DNA of 5,234 nucleotides from Ilumatobacteraceae bacterium (GTDB lineage Bacteria; Actinomycetota; Acidimicrobiia; Acidimicrobiales; Ilumatobacteraceae), in assembly GCA_025456105.1 (NCBI GenBank), contig JALOLG010000148.1, positions 1-5,234 of the forward strand. Reading direction: 5' to 3'. Of the stretch, positions 1 to 5,234 are shown piece by piece (position 1 is the first letter of the stretch; each line of letters begins with the position of its first letter). The notes under the pieces were generated by a model. It made no database searches and had not been told where the DNA came from. It saw nothing but the letters and a program-made list of their open reading frames with translations. A program made the position numbers and the translations under genes.

Positions 1-815
1 CAGTCTGCGCTGAGCTCGCCGGCGAGCTCGCCGAGCCGGCGCTCGCCGTCGGGCGTCTGGCCGCCACGCTCCAGGAACCGCCGCATCGCGACCCGCGAGG
101 TGGGGTTCGACAGCAGGTCGGCGAAGGCGTGGCCCTCCGAGAGGAGGTGCTCGACCACACCCCGCTCGGCGTGCACGACGCTCGCCTTCGCAGCGGCGAC
201 GGCCTCGGCCGGGAAGCCGGCGATGCGGCGCACGAGTCGCTCGACATGGGCGTCGAGGTCGGGCTGCGCCAGCACCCGGTTGACCCATCCCCACCGCTCG
301 GCCGTGGCGGCGTCGATGTCGTCGCAGCCGAGGATCACCTCGAGCGCTCGGCCCCGACCGACGAGGCGCGGCAGGCGCACGGTGCCGCTGCCGCCCGGGA
401 TGATCCCGAGCGCCACCTCGGGCTGGTTGAACACGGCGTCGGGGGTGGCGAACCGCATGTCGCAGCTGAGCGCCACCTCGCTGCCGCCGCCGCCCACGCG
501 ACCCTCGATCACGGCGATGGTGGGCTTGGGCATGGTGCGGAGGGTCTCGCACATGCGGTGGAACGCGTTGGGCTCGCTCGTGGGCTCCTGGTCGGTGGGG
601 AACCCGAGGATCGCCTCGACGTCGAAGTGGGCGACGAACCACTCGGGGTTCGCGGAGCGCAGCACCACCGCTCGCACCTCGGGAGCGTTGGCCAGCTCCT
701 CGACCGCGACGGCGAGCTCGACGAACACGCCGAGGGTCATCAGGTTGATGGGCGGGTGGTCGACGACCACCGTGGCCACGCGGTCGGCCACCTCGACGCG
801 GACGTGCTCGCTCAC
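1..815 (-). CDS. Enoyl-CoA hydratase/isomerase (crotonase) family protein, 3' end at or beyond window edge
   Basis: Crotonase-fold enzyme, most likely hydrating 2-enoyl-CoA in cytoplasmic acyl-CoA breakdown. From the GTG at 815, 271 codons are open to the left edge; the next codon reads TG followed by an unseen base, so it may be a TGA stop or the gene may continue. The usual family length is about 260, so it is complete or nearly so. Seen: the oxyanion-hole region WFVAHFDV (59-66, in place of the classic AGAD), the motif GGGGSEVALSCD (108-119) and NQPEVALGIIPGGSGT (130-145). E113 and E133 are 20 residues apart, matching the two catalytic glutamates of rat mitochondrial hydratase (E144/E164), so hydratase chemistry is possible. 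The start codon overlaps the stop of the upstream LLM gene as GTGA, and no Shine-Dalgarno is close to it, which suggests translational coupling. The substrate cannot be told from sequence. Confidence 0.9.
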   Translation of the reverse strand, partial: MSEHVRVEVADRVATVVVDHPPINLMTLGVFVELAVAVEELANAPEVRAVVLRSANPEWFVAHFDVEAILGFPTDQEPTSEPNAFHRMCETLRTMPKPTIAVIEGRVGGGGSEVALSCDMRFATPDAVFNQPEVALGIIPGGSGTVRLPRLVGRGRALEVILGCDDIDAATAERWGWVNRVLAQPDLDAHVERLVRRIAGFPAEAVAAAKASVVHAERGVVEHLLSEGHAFADLLSNPTSRVAMRRFLERGGQTPDGERRLGELAGELSAD

Positions 816-1717
816 AGCAGCTGCAGCAGGGCCTCGCGCGTGGCGCCCGCCTCGTCGGGGGTGCCGGGGAACGACACGGCGGCGAAGTCGGTGACGCCGA
901 TCGATGCGAGCGAGCCGATGCGTTCGACCACCTCGTCGGCCGTGCCCACGATCGCGATGTCGGCCGGCCCGGCCGCGCCCTCGCGATCGAGCATCGCCCG
1001 GTAGCTCGGCAGCTGCCCGTAGATCGCGAACACGTTCGCCGCCCGCTCGTGCGCGGCGGCGATGTCGGTGGTGACGCACACCGGGAGCGCTGCGATCACC
1101 CGCGGGGCGGGGCGACCGGCCGCCTCGGCGGCCGCGGTGATGGTGGGCACCGTGTGGTCGGCGAGGGTGCGCGGCCCGGTGCACCAGGTGAGCGTGCCGT
1201 CGGCCAGCTCGGCGGTGGCCTTGAGCATCTGCGGGCCGAGCGCCGCGACGACGATCGGGAACGGCGTGCCACCCGGGACGGCGACGGCAGCATGGGTGCG
1301 ATAGGCCTCGCCGTCGAACCCGACCGCCTCGCCGCGCGAGAGCGGACCGAGGATCGACAGGTAGTCGCGCAGGTGGCGCACGGGCTTGTCGAAGCTCATG
1401 CCCATCATCGACTCGATCACCACCTGGTGGCTGAGCCCGATGCCGAGGCACAGCCGGCCCCCCGTGGCGGCGTTCACGGAGAGCCCCTGCTGGGCGAGCA
1501 TCATCGGGTGCCGGGGGTAGGTGGGCACCACGCTCGTGCCCAGCTCGATGCGGGGCACCTCGCGCCCCACGATCGCGAGCACAGTGAGCGCGTCGTGGCT
1601 GAAGATCTGCGGCGCCCAGTAGCTGGCGTAGCCGTCGGCCTCCACCTGCTTGGCCTCGGCGACGACGTCGTCGATCGTGCCCGACTGGATGGCTCCCCCG
1701 AAGTACCCGATGCGCAT
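812..1717 (-). CDS. LLM-class (luciferase-like) oxidoreductase, probably F420-dependent
   Basis: A 301-residue TIM-barrel flavin/F420 oxidoreductase of the bacterial luciferase-like family; it resembles the MSMEG_4879-type F420-dependent subgroup, from memory only. Seen: the first beta strand MRIGYFGG (1-8), DGYASYWAPQIFSHD (28-42), the cofactor-side segment GTSVVPTYPRHP (60-71), GRLCLGIGLSH (87-97) and a C-terminal GTADEVVERI-type segment that is typical of this family. It would transfer hydride between reduced F420 (or FMN) and an unknown substrate in the cytoplasm. I chose ATG 1717 because family members begin right at the first strand; the open frame runs upstream to 1921 but that extension is arginine/proline-rich, not family-like, and lies over the divergent copCD gene. 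A GTG at 1726 is a possible alternative. No Shine-Dalgarno is visible; a TACGGT element ends 7 bases before the ATG, suggesting a leaderless mRNA. It overlaps the downstream crotonase gene by 4 bases. Confidence 0.9.
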   Translation of the reverse strand: MRIGYFGGAIQSGTIDDVVAEAKQVEADGYASYWAPQIFSHDALTVLAIVGREVPRIELGTSVVPTYPRHPMMLAQQGLSVNAATGGRLCLGIGLSHQVVIESMMGMSFDKPVRHLRDYLSILGPLSRGEAVGFDGEAYRTHAAVAVPGGTPFPIVVAALGPQMLKATAELADGTLTWCTGPRTLADHTVPTITAAAEAAGRPAPRVIAALPVCVTTDIAAAHERAANVFAIYGQLPSYRAMLDREGAAGPADIAIVGTADEVVERIGSLASIGVTDFAAVSFPGTPDEAGATREALLQLL

Positions 1718-1724
1718 GGCGCGC

Positions 1725-1730
1725 ACCGTA
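1725..1730 (-). promoter_or_regulatory. Possible -10 element (TACGGT) for the LLM-crotonase unit
   Basis: On the minus strand TACGGT fits the actinobacterial TANNNT -10 consensus. It is followed by exactly 7 bases and then the ATG of the LLM gene, so transcription would start at or next to the A of the start codon. This agrees with the absence of a ribosome binding site. No good -35 hexamer is visible about 17 bases further upstream, so this is a prediction based on spacing only. Confidence 0.4.
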
Positions 1731-1747
1731 GCCCGCAGCAGCGCGCT

Positions 1748-1762
1748 CCCCGACCGCCGGGG
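1748..1762. repeat. Short dyad between divergent promoters
   Basis: CCCCG (1748-1752) and CGGGG (1758-1762) form an inverted repeat with a 5-base spacer, centred at 1755, close to the middle of the 68-bp intergenic region and in the -35 zone of both proposed promoters. It could be an operator or only a GC-rich chance palindrome. The neighbouring AGCGCGCT (1740-1747) and ACCGGT (1764-1769) are also self-complementary. No regulator gene is in the window to pair with it. Confidence 0.25.
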
Positions 1763-1768
1763 CACCGG

Positions 1769-1774
1769 TACGCT
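1769..1774 (+). promoter_or_regulatory. Possible -10 element (TACGCT) for copCD
   Basis: TACGCT fits TANNNT and lies 11 bases before the copCD ATG, so transcription would begin only a few bases upstream of the start codon. The bases before the ATG (GAGTGG, 1776-1781) are at best a poor and too-close ribosome binding site, which fits a very short leader. No convincing -35 element is seen. Confidence 0.3.
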
Positions 1775-1785
1775 CGAGTGGTCCG

Positions 1786-3474
1786 ATGAGCACGACACGC
1801 CGACTCGCCCTGGCCGTGCTCGGCCTGATCGTGGCGCTGCTGGCAACACCTTCGCCGGTCCACGCCCACGCCTCGCTGGTCGGTGTCGCCCCCGCCGACG
1901 GCGCTGTGGTCGAGGAGCCACCGGCAGTCGTCGAGATCACCTTCGACGAGTCCGTGTCGCTCACGGGTGGCGACGCGCGCGCCCTCGACGACACCGGTGC
2001 CGAGGTGTCGACCGGTGCGAGCGCGTCGGGCTCGGTGGTGTCGGTCGCGCTGCCGCCGTCGCTCCCCGAGGGCACCTACGTCGTGACCTGGCGCGTGATC
2101 TCCGGTGACTCACATCCCGTGAGCGGTTCGTCGGTGTTCCACGTGGGCGAGCCGTCGGTGTCGGTCGACGAGGCGCTGGCCGTCGCGGGCGACGCTCCCT
2201 CCGCCGGACCCGGCGTCCGCGGCCTCGCCGCGGTCACCACGGCCGTCGGCTACCTGGGTGTGCTGGTGGCAGTCGGCGTGGTGTGGTTCCGGCTGCTCCC
2301 GGCGCGCGACGTCGGGTTCCGGACCGACCGCCAACTGGCCGTGCTCCGCCGCCGGGCGGTCCTCGTGGGTGCTGCCGGTCTGGTGGTGTCGGTGCCGTTC
2401 CGCATCGCACGGATCGGCGGCGGACTCGACTCGCTCGGCGACGAGGCGTTCCTCCGCGCCAACCTCACGGGCGCGCTCGGCTGGTCGATCGGCGTCACCA
2501 TCGTGGGGCTCGCGCTGCTGACGGGGGTGGTGGGGCGTCCCGGGAACGGGCGCGACGCGATGGTCGCGGTCGCCGGCGCGTCGATCGTCACCCTCTCGGG
2601 CTTCGTGATCGAGGGACACACCCGCACGGTGGACCCCGTCGGCGCGATGGTGGGTGGCGCGCTCGTCCACACCGCCGCGGCGGCGCTGTGGGCGGGCGGA
2701 GCGATCGGCCTCGCCCTGGTGCTCCGGCGCGCCGACGACGACACACCGACGATCGCGGCCGTGGTGCGCCGCTTCTCCGACCTCGCCGTCGTGTCCGTCG
2801 GGGTGGTCGCGCTCACCGGGGGCCTGCTGGCCTGGCTGGTCCTGCCGGAGCCGAGCGACCTCGTCGACACCGGCTACGGCGTCGCCCTGCTCACGAAGAT
2901 CGCCCTCGTCGGTGTGCTCGTGGGGATCGGCGCCTACAACCGCTTCCGGCTGGTGCCGCCCGTGCCCGCCCCGGCGCCGGTCGGCGCTGATGTCGGCGGC
3001 GACCCCACGGCGCTCGGGCGGATCCGCCGGACCGTGGGTGTCGAGGCCGTGCTGATCGTCGCGGTCGTCGTGGCCACCGCGGTGCTCGTCGCCCGCTCGC
3101 CGGTCCCCGCGACCGCCGAGGCGACCGGGACCGGCGCGCCCGACGCGCAGGTGGTCGAGATCGACCTCTCCGACGGCGGGCGGGCGGTCACCACCGTCGA
3201 TCCCGTCCGTGTCGGCGCGAACGACCTGTTCGTCGTCGTGCGCAGCCCCGACGGCCAGCTGCTCGACCCGATCGAGCCGATCCGCGTCGAGCTCCGCCAG
3301 CCTGCGCTCGCGGTCGGCCCGATCACGCCGACCGCGCACGAGCTGTCGACCGGCACCTTCCACGTTCCGGTGGAGCTCCCGCTCGCCGGGACGTGGCAGC
3401 TCGACGTGTCGGTGCGGGTGAGCGAGTTCGACGAGTCGACCGGCACGGGTTCGATCGAGATCGCCCCCGACTGA
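1786..3474 (+). CDS. CopC-CopD fusion copper import/resistance protein with C-terminal beta-rich domain
   Basis: A 562-residue membrane protein, like Bacillus YcnJ a fusion of CopC and CopD, expected to bind Cu(II) outside the membrane and pass it inward. A signal peptide (1-27, RR near the start, cleavage after VHA) leaves His28 as the mature N-terminus. The CopC domain (28-121) has the HASL...PADG opening and SGDSHPVSG (106-114); H28, D108 and H110 match the Cu(II) site of CopC. It has no internal Met, so a Cu(I) site is not expected. About eight hydrophobic helices follow (roughly 147-171, 190-206, 228-249, 258-275, 286-312, 331-354, 366-383, 418-437), with EGH (H278), HTAAAALWAGG (295-305) and LLTKIALVG...AYNR (368-386) characteristic of CopD. 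Residues about 446-562 form a beta-rich, probably extracytoplasmic domain ending in a GTWQLDVSVRV-type strand, similar to FixH/YtkA-like domains. The whole protein has no cysteine. It starts at ATG 1786 and converges on the YcnI-like gene. Confidence 0.93.
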   Translation: MSTTRRLALAVLGLIVALLATPSPVHAHASLVGVAPADGAVVEEPPAVVEITFDESVSLTGGDARALDDTGAEVSTGASASGSVVSVALPPSLPEGTYVVTWRVISGDSHPVSGSSVFHVGEPSVSVDEALAVAGDAPSAGPGVRGLAAVTTAVGYLGVLVAVGVVWFRLLPARDVGFRTDRQLAVLRRRAVLVGAAGLVVSVPFRIARIGGGLDSLGDEAFLRANLTGALGWSIGVTIVGLALLTGVVGRPGNGRDAMVAVAGASIVTLSGFVIEGHTRTVDPVGAMVGGALVHTAAAALWAGGAIGLALVLRRADDDTPTIAAVVRRFSDLAVVSVGVVALTGGLLAWLVLPEPSDLVDTGYGVALLTKIALVGVLVGIGAYNRFRLVPPVPAPAPVGADVGGDPTALGRIRRTVGVEAVLIVAVVVATAVLVARSPVPATAEATGTGAPDAQVVEIDLSDGGRAVTTVDPVRVGANDLFVVVRSPDGQLLDPIEPIRVELRQPALAVGPITPTAHELSTGTFHVPVELPLAGTWQLDVSVRVSEFDESTGTGSIEIAPD

Positions 3475-3484
3475 GGGCCGGGCG

Positions 3485-4333
3485 TCAGCTCGCGGGCGGC
3501 GTGCGACGGCGGACGACCACGACGGCACCGGCCACCACGGCGACGGCCGCCACGACCAGAGCGACGACGACGAGCGTGCTGCCCGAGTCGGAGTCCGTGT
3601 CGTCGGTGTCGACCGTGTCGTCGGTCGCGACCAGGTTCGGCTCCGACGTGGGAGCGCTCGCCGGCGGCTCGGTCGTGACCGCCGAGGTCGCCACCGGGGC
3701 CTGCGTGGTGGCGGGCGTCGACGGCGCAGTCGCCGGTGCGTCGGTGGCCGCCGGCGCGGCGGTGGTCGGCGGTGGGGTGGCGGTGGTGGTGGTCGGCGCG
3801 TCGACGTCGACGATCGCGACCAGCTGGTCGCGCCCGGGCGCGTCGGGCGCGACGTCGTCGATGGTCGCCGCCGGCGGTTCACCGGGCCGCAGCACCAGCA
3901 GGCGGGGCGCCGGGTACTCGGCGGCCGGATCGCCGCTGATCCATGCCAGCTCCTCGCCGTTCTCACAGCGCTGCACCGCCGGGAACAGCAGCAGATCACC
4001 CGGCGTGCCGGGCACGACGAACTCGATCGGGAAGCTGCCGACCTGGTCCGCGGGCAGCGACCCACCGGTCCAGGCGAGGACCGTGTTGCCGCTGCCGTCG
4101 GGCTCGGCCGTGGCCGACCAGCCCTCGACGGTGCCGGCGACCGCTCCCTCGAACGGCGCTCGGATCCGCACCTCGATCGTGGGCGAGTCCCCGCACCCGT
4201 GCGTGGGCTGCAGGCGCACGACCGCCTCGTCGCCGACGGCGACGGCCACCACGTCGGTGGTGGTGTGGGCCGACGCGGTCGCCGGCCAGAGTCCGAGCGA
4301 CAGGGCGATCAGGGCGACGATGCGGCGCAGCAC
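3485..4333 (-). CDS. YcnI-like (DUF1775) copper-binding protein with C-terminal membrane anchor
   Basis: A 282-residue secreted protein of the YcnI/DUF1775 family, which binds Cu(II) through the mature N-terminal histidine and is found beside CopC/CopD genes. From GTG 4333 there is a normal signal peptide (1-22, cleavage after ATASA) leaving His23. The domain (23 to about 175) shows QPTHGCGDSPT (42-52), WTGGSLPAD (88-96), FPIEFVVPGTPG (101-112) and FPAVQRCENGEELAWI (117-132); C47 and C123 could form a disulfide. A Thr/Pro/Ala linker turning Asp-rich (about 177-251) leads to one transmembrane helix (about 253-274) and an RRR stop-transfer tail. The open frame extends upstream to 4558, but only the GTG gives a signal peptide at the N-terminus and avoids overlap with the crotonase. 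It has no visible ribosome binding site and starts 10 bases after the crotonase stop, so coupling is likely. It probably serves as a wall-side copper chaperone for CopCD; that role is inferred. Confidence 0.88.
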   Translation of the reverse strand: MLRRIVALIALSLGLWPATASAHTTTDVVAVAVGDEAVVRLQPTHGCGDSPTIEVRIRAPFEGAVAGTVEGWSATAEPDGSGNTVLAWTGGSLPADQVGSFPIEFVVPGTPGDLLLFPAVQRCENGEELAWISGDPAAEYPAPRLLVLRPGEPPAATIDDVAPDAPGRDQLVAIVDVDAPTTTTATPPPTTAAPAATDAPATAPSTPATTQAPVATSAVTTEPPASAPTSEPNLVATDDTVDTDDTDSDSGSTLVVVALVVAAVAVVAGAVVVVRRRTPPAS

Positions 4334-4343
4334 GGCACGAACG

Positions 4344-5138
4344 CTAGGCCGGGGCGCCGCCGGCGCGGCGGCGCAGGTAGGCACCCGCCGCCGCCCGCGC
4401 CTCGGGATCGCGCAAGGCGGCCACCAGGCCATCGGCATCGGCCCAGGCCCCCGCGGTCGAGGCGAGCGCCTCCTTGGCCTCCACCACCTGCCGCTTCGTC
4501 GCCCGCACCACGCTCGGCGCCTTGAGGGCGATCGAGCCGGCCAGCGCATCGACCTCATCGTCGAGCCGCTGCGCCGACACCACCCGGTTCACGAGCCCGG
4601 CCCGGTGGGCCTCCTCGGCGTCGAAGGGTCGACACGTGAGCACGAGCTCGAGCGCCAGCGCCGGGCCCACCTCGCGCACGAGTCGTGGCACACCGCCCCA
4701 CGCGAGCGGGATGCCGAGATCGACCTCGGGGATCGAGAAGCGCGAGTCGTCGGCGGCGATGCGGAGGTCGCACGCCGCGGCGAGCACGACGCCGCCACCC
4801 ACGCAGTGCCCGCGGATCGCCGCGATCGTCACGGCCCGCATCCGCTCGACCGATTCGGCCATCACCCGACCCAGGTCGGCGCTCGCCCGCGAGGCCGCGG
4901 TGTCGTCGGCCCCGACGCCGGCGAACTCCCGCAGGTCGAACCCGGCGGAGAATGCGCGGCCCGCTCCGCTCACCACCACCACGGTGGCGTCGGTGGTGTC
5001 GAACCAGCGTGCCGCATCGGCGATCTCGGTGAGCGCGGTCGTGCCGAGCGGGTTGAGCACCTCGGGCTGGTCGAGCGTCAGGCGCCCGATCCGCCCGTCG
5101 AGCGCGACCCGGAGGGTCGTGAAGGCAGGTTCATCCAT
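4344..5138 (-). CDS. Crotonase-family protein (enoyl-CoA hydratase/isomerase-like)
   Basis: A complete 264-residue crotonase. Seen: GAGRAFSAGFDLREF (58-72, oxyanion-hole AGFDL form), HCVGGGVVLAAACDLRIA (111-128), FSIPEVDLGIPLAWGG (134-149), RAGLVNRVV and a C-terminal helical tail. Aligned to rat hydratase, the first catalytic glutamate is replaced by V118, while the second is kept as E138. Known single-glutamate members include delta3-delta2-enoyl-CoA isomerases, so isomerase or another crotonase reaction is more likely than simple hydration; this is inference. I chose ATG 5138 over the in-frame GTG 5159 because GAGG lies 8 bases before the ATG and the GTG has no ribosome binding site. The TAG stop is 10 bases before the YcnI-like start, so the two are probably one transcript although their functions look unrelated. 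No promoter of TANNNT form is seen between the hairpin and the start. Confidence 0.9.
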   Translation of the reverse strand: MDEPAFTTLRVALDGRIGRLTLDQPEVLNPLGTTALTEIADAARWFDTTDATVVVVSGAGRAFSAGFDLREFAGVGADDTAASRASADLGRVMAESVERMRAVTIAAIRGHCVGGGVVLAAACDLRIAADDSRFSIPEVDLGIPLAWGGVPRLVREVGPALALELVLTCRPFDAEEAHRAGLVNRVVSAQRLDDEVDALAGSIALKAPSVVRATKRQVVEAKEALASTAGAWADADGLVAALRDPEARAAAGAYLRRRAGGAPA

Positions 5139-5146
5139 CCCGACAG

Positions 5147-5150
5147 CCTC
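5147..5150 (-). promoter_or_regulatory. Ribosome binding site deciding the start of the right-hand crotonase
   Basis: GAGG on the minus strand is separated by 8 bases from ATG 5138. It supports that ATG over the GTG at 5159, which has no comparable element upstream. Confidence 0.55.
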
Positions 5151-5183
5151 GCAGTCCACCGGGGAGGCAGGGCGGAAAGGGAG

Positions 5184-5207
5184 AGAGCCACCCCGGAGGG
5201 TGGCTCT
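5184..5207 (-). terminator. Perfect 10-bp GC-rich hairpin, terminator-like
   Basis: AGAGCCACCC (5184-5193) and GGGTGGCTCT (5198-5207) pair perfectly around a 4-base loop. On the minus strand the hairpin is followed by CTCCCTTTCC, a pyrimidine run with few T residues, as is common for terminators of high-GC actinobacteria; on the plus strand no such run follows. It most likely ends a minus-strand transcript entering from the right edge, possibly the tRNA suggested there. An attenuator in the leader of the crotonase-ycnI unit is the other reading. Confidence 0.6.
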
Positions 5208-5219
5208 GACCGGTGATCT

Positions 5220-5234
5220 TGGCAGCCCGTACGG
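5220..5234 (-). tRNA. Possible 3' end of a tRNA with encoded CCA (partial, tentative)
   Basis: Read on the minus strand the last 15 bases are CCGT, ACGGGCT, G, CCA. This fits in order the end of a T-stem, a 7-base acceptor 3' strand, a discriminator G and an encoded CCA. A terminator-like hairpin begins 12 bases further on, as expected after a tRNA. Only 15 bases are visible and the T-loop, anticodon and 5' acceptor strand are outside, so identity is unknown and chance is a real alternative. Confidence 0.33.

Noticed and set aside
129..1004. Plus-strand open frames opposite the left crotonase and LLM genes
   Set aside because: The minus strand carries intact catalytic motifs; the plus frames are compositional shadows.
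1786..1815. Twin-arginine (Tat) signal in CopCD
   Set aside because: RR is present near the N-terminus, but the residues after it do not match the Tat consensus well; a Sec signal explains it.
1718..1921. N-terminal extension of the LLM gene up to 1921
   Set aside because: The added residues are Arg/Pro/Ser-rich, not part of the family fold, and overlap the signal peptide region of the divergent copCD gene.
3471..3488. CTGA/TCAG inverted repeat spanning both convergent stop codons as a bidirectional terminator
   Set aside because: Only 4 base pairs with a 10-base loop and no T-rich flank; too weak to call.
3765..3797. GGT/GTG-rich run as a microsatellite or regulatory repeat
   Set aside because: It is the reverse complement of the Thr/Pro codons of the YcnI-like stalk and needs no other explanation.
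2110..4065. A 651-codon minus-strand open frame antisense to copCD
   Set aside because: Low-complexity Arg/Pro-rich and His/Asp-rich composition with no domain, running across both the copCD gene and part of the YcnI-like gene in another frame.
3393..5216. A 607-codon plus-strand open frame antisense to the YcnI-like gene and right-hand crotonase
   Set aside because: It is Arg/Gly/Ala/His-rich with no recognisable domain, and the opposite strand holds two clear families in full. It is an antisense frame kept open by high GC.

Overview
This window is a gene-dense, very GC-rich stretch with the codon use and gene content of a high-GC actinobacterium. The likely F420-dependent luciferase-like oxidoreductase, the crotonase paralogues, the CopC-CopD fusion and a membrane-anchored YcnI-like protein with a Thr/Pro/Ala linker all fit that. 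A lineage such as Acidimicrobiia is a guess; nothing here fixes the taxon.

Layout. (1) Positions 1-1717, minus strand: a two-gene unit. An LLM-class oxidoreductase (812-1717) is followed, with a 4-base GTGA stop/start overlap, by an enoyl-CoA hydratase-like gene (start 815) that reaches the left edge. (2) Positions 1718-1785: a 68-bp divergent intergenic region with a plausible -10 element for each direction and a small dyad between them. (3) Positions 1786-3474, plus strand: a secreted CopC domain fused to an eight-helix CopD membrane domain and a C-terminal beta-rich domain. (4) Positions 3485-4333, minus strand: a YcnI-like (DUF1775) copper-binding lipid-bilayer-anchored protein, convergent with copCD and separated from it by only 10 bp. 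(5) Positions 4344-5138, minus strand: a second crotonase, 10 bp upstream of the YcnI-like gene and probably co-transcribed with it. (6) Positions 5139-5234: a leader containing a perfect 10-bp hairpin and, at the right edge, what may be the 3' end of a minus-strand tRNA.

How they fit together. The copCD and ycnI-like products form a periplasmic/cell-surface copper handling pair (Cu(II) capture by N-terminal histidines, then membrane passage through CopD), comparable to the YcnJ/YcnI pair of Bacillus but here convergent rather than in one operon. The crotonases and the LLM oxidoreductase belong to acyl-CoA or related catabolism and have no evident link to copper. The two crotonases differ at the active site: the left one keeps both catalytic glutamates, the right one keeps only the second. 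I see no strong evidence for an undescribed system; the most notable points are the copper gene arrangement, the domain make-up of the CopCD protein, and the promoter/terminator details at the edges.
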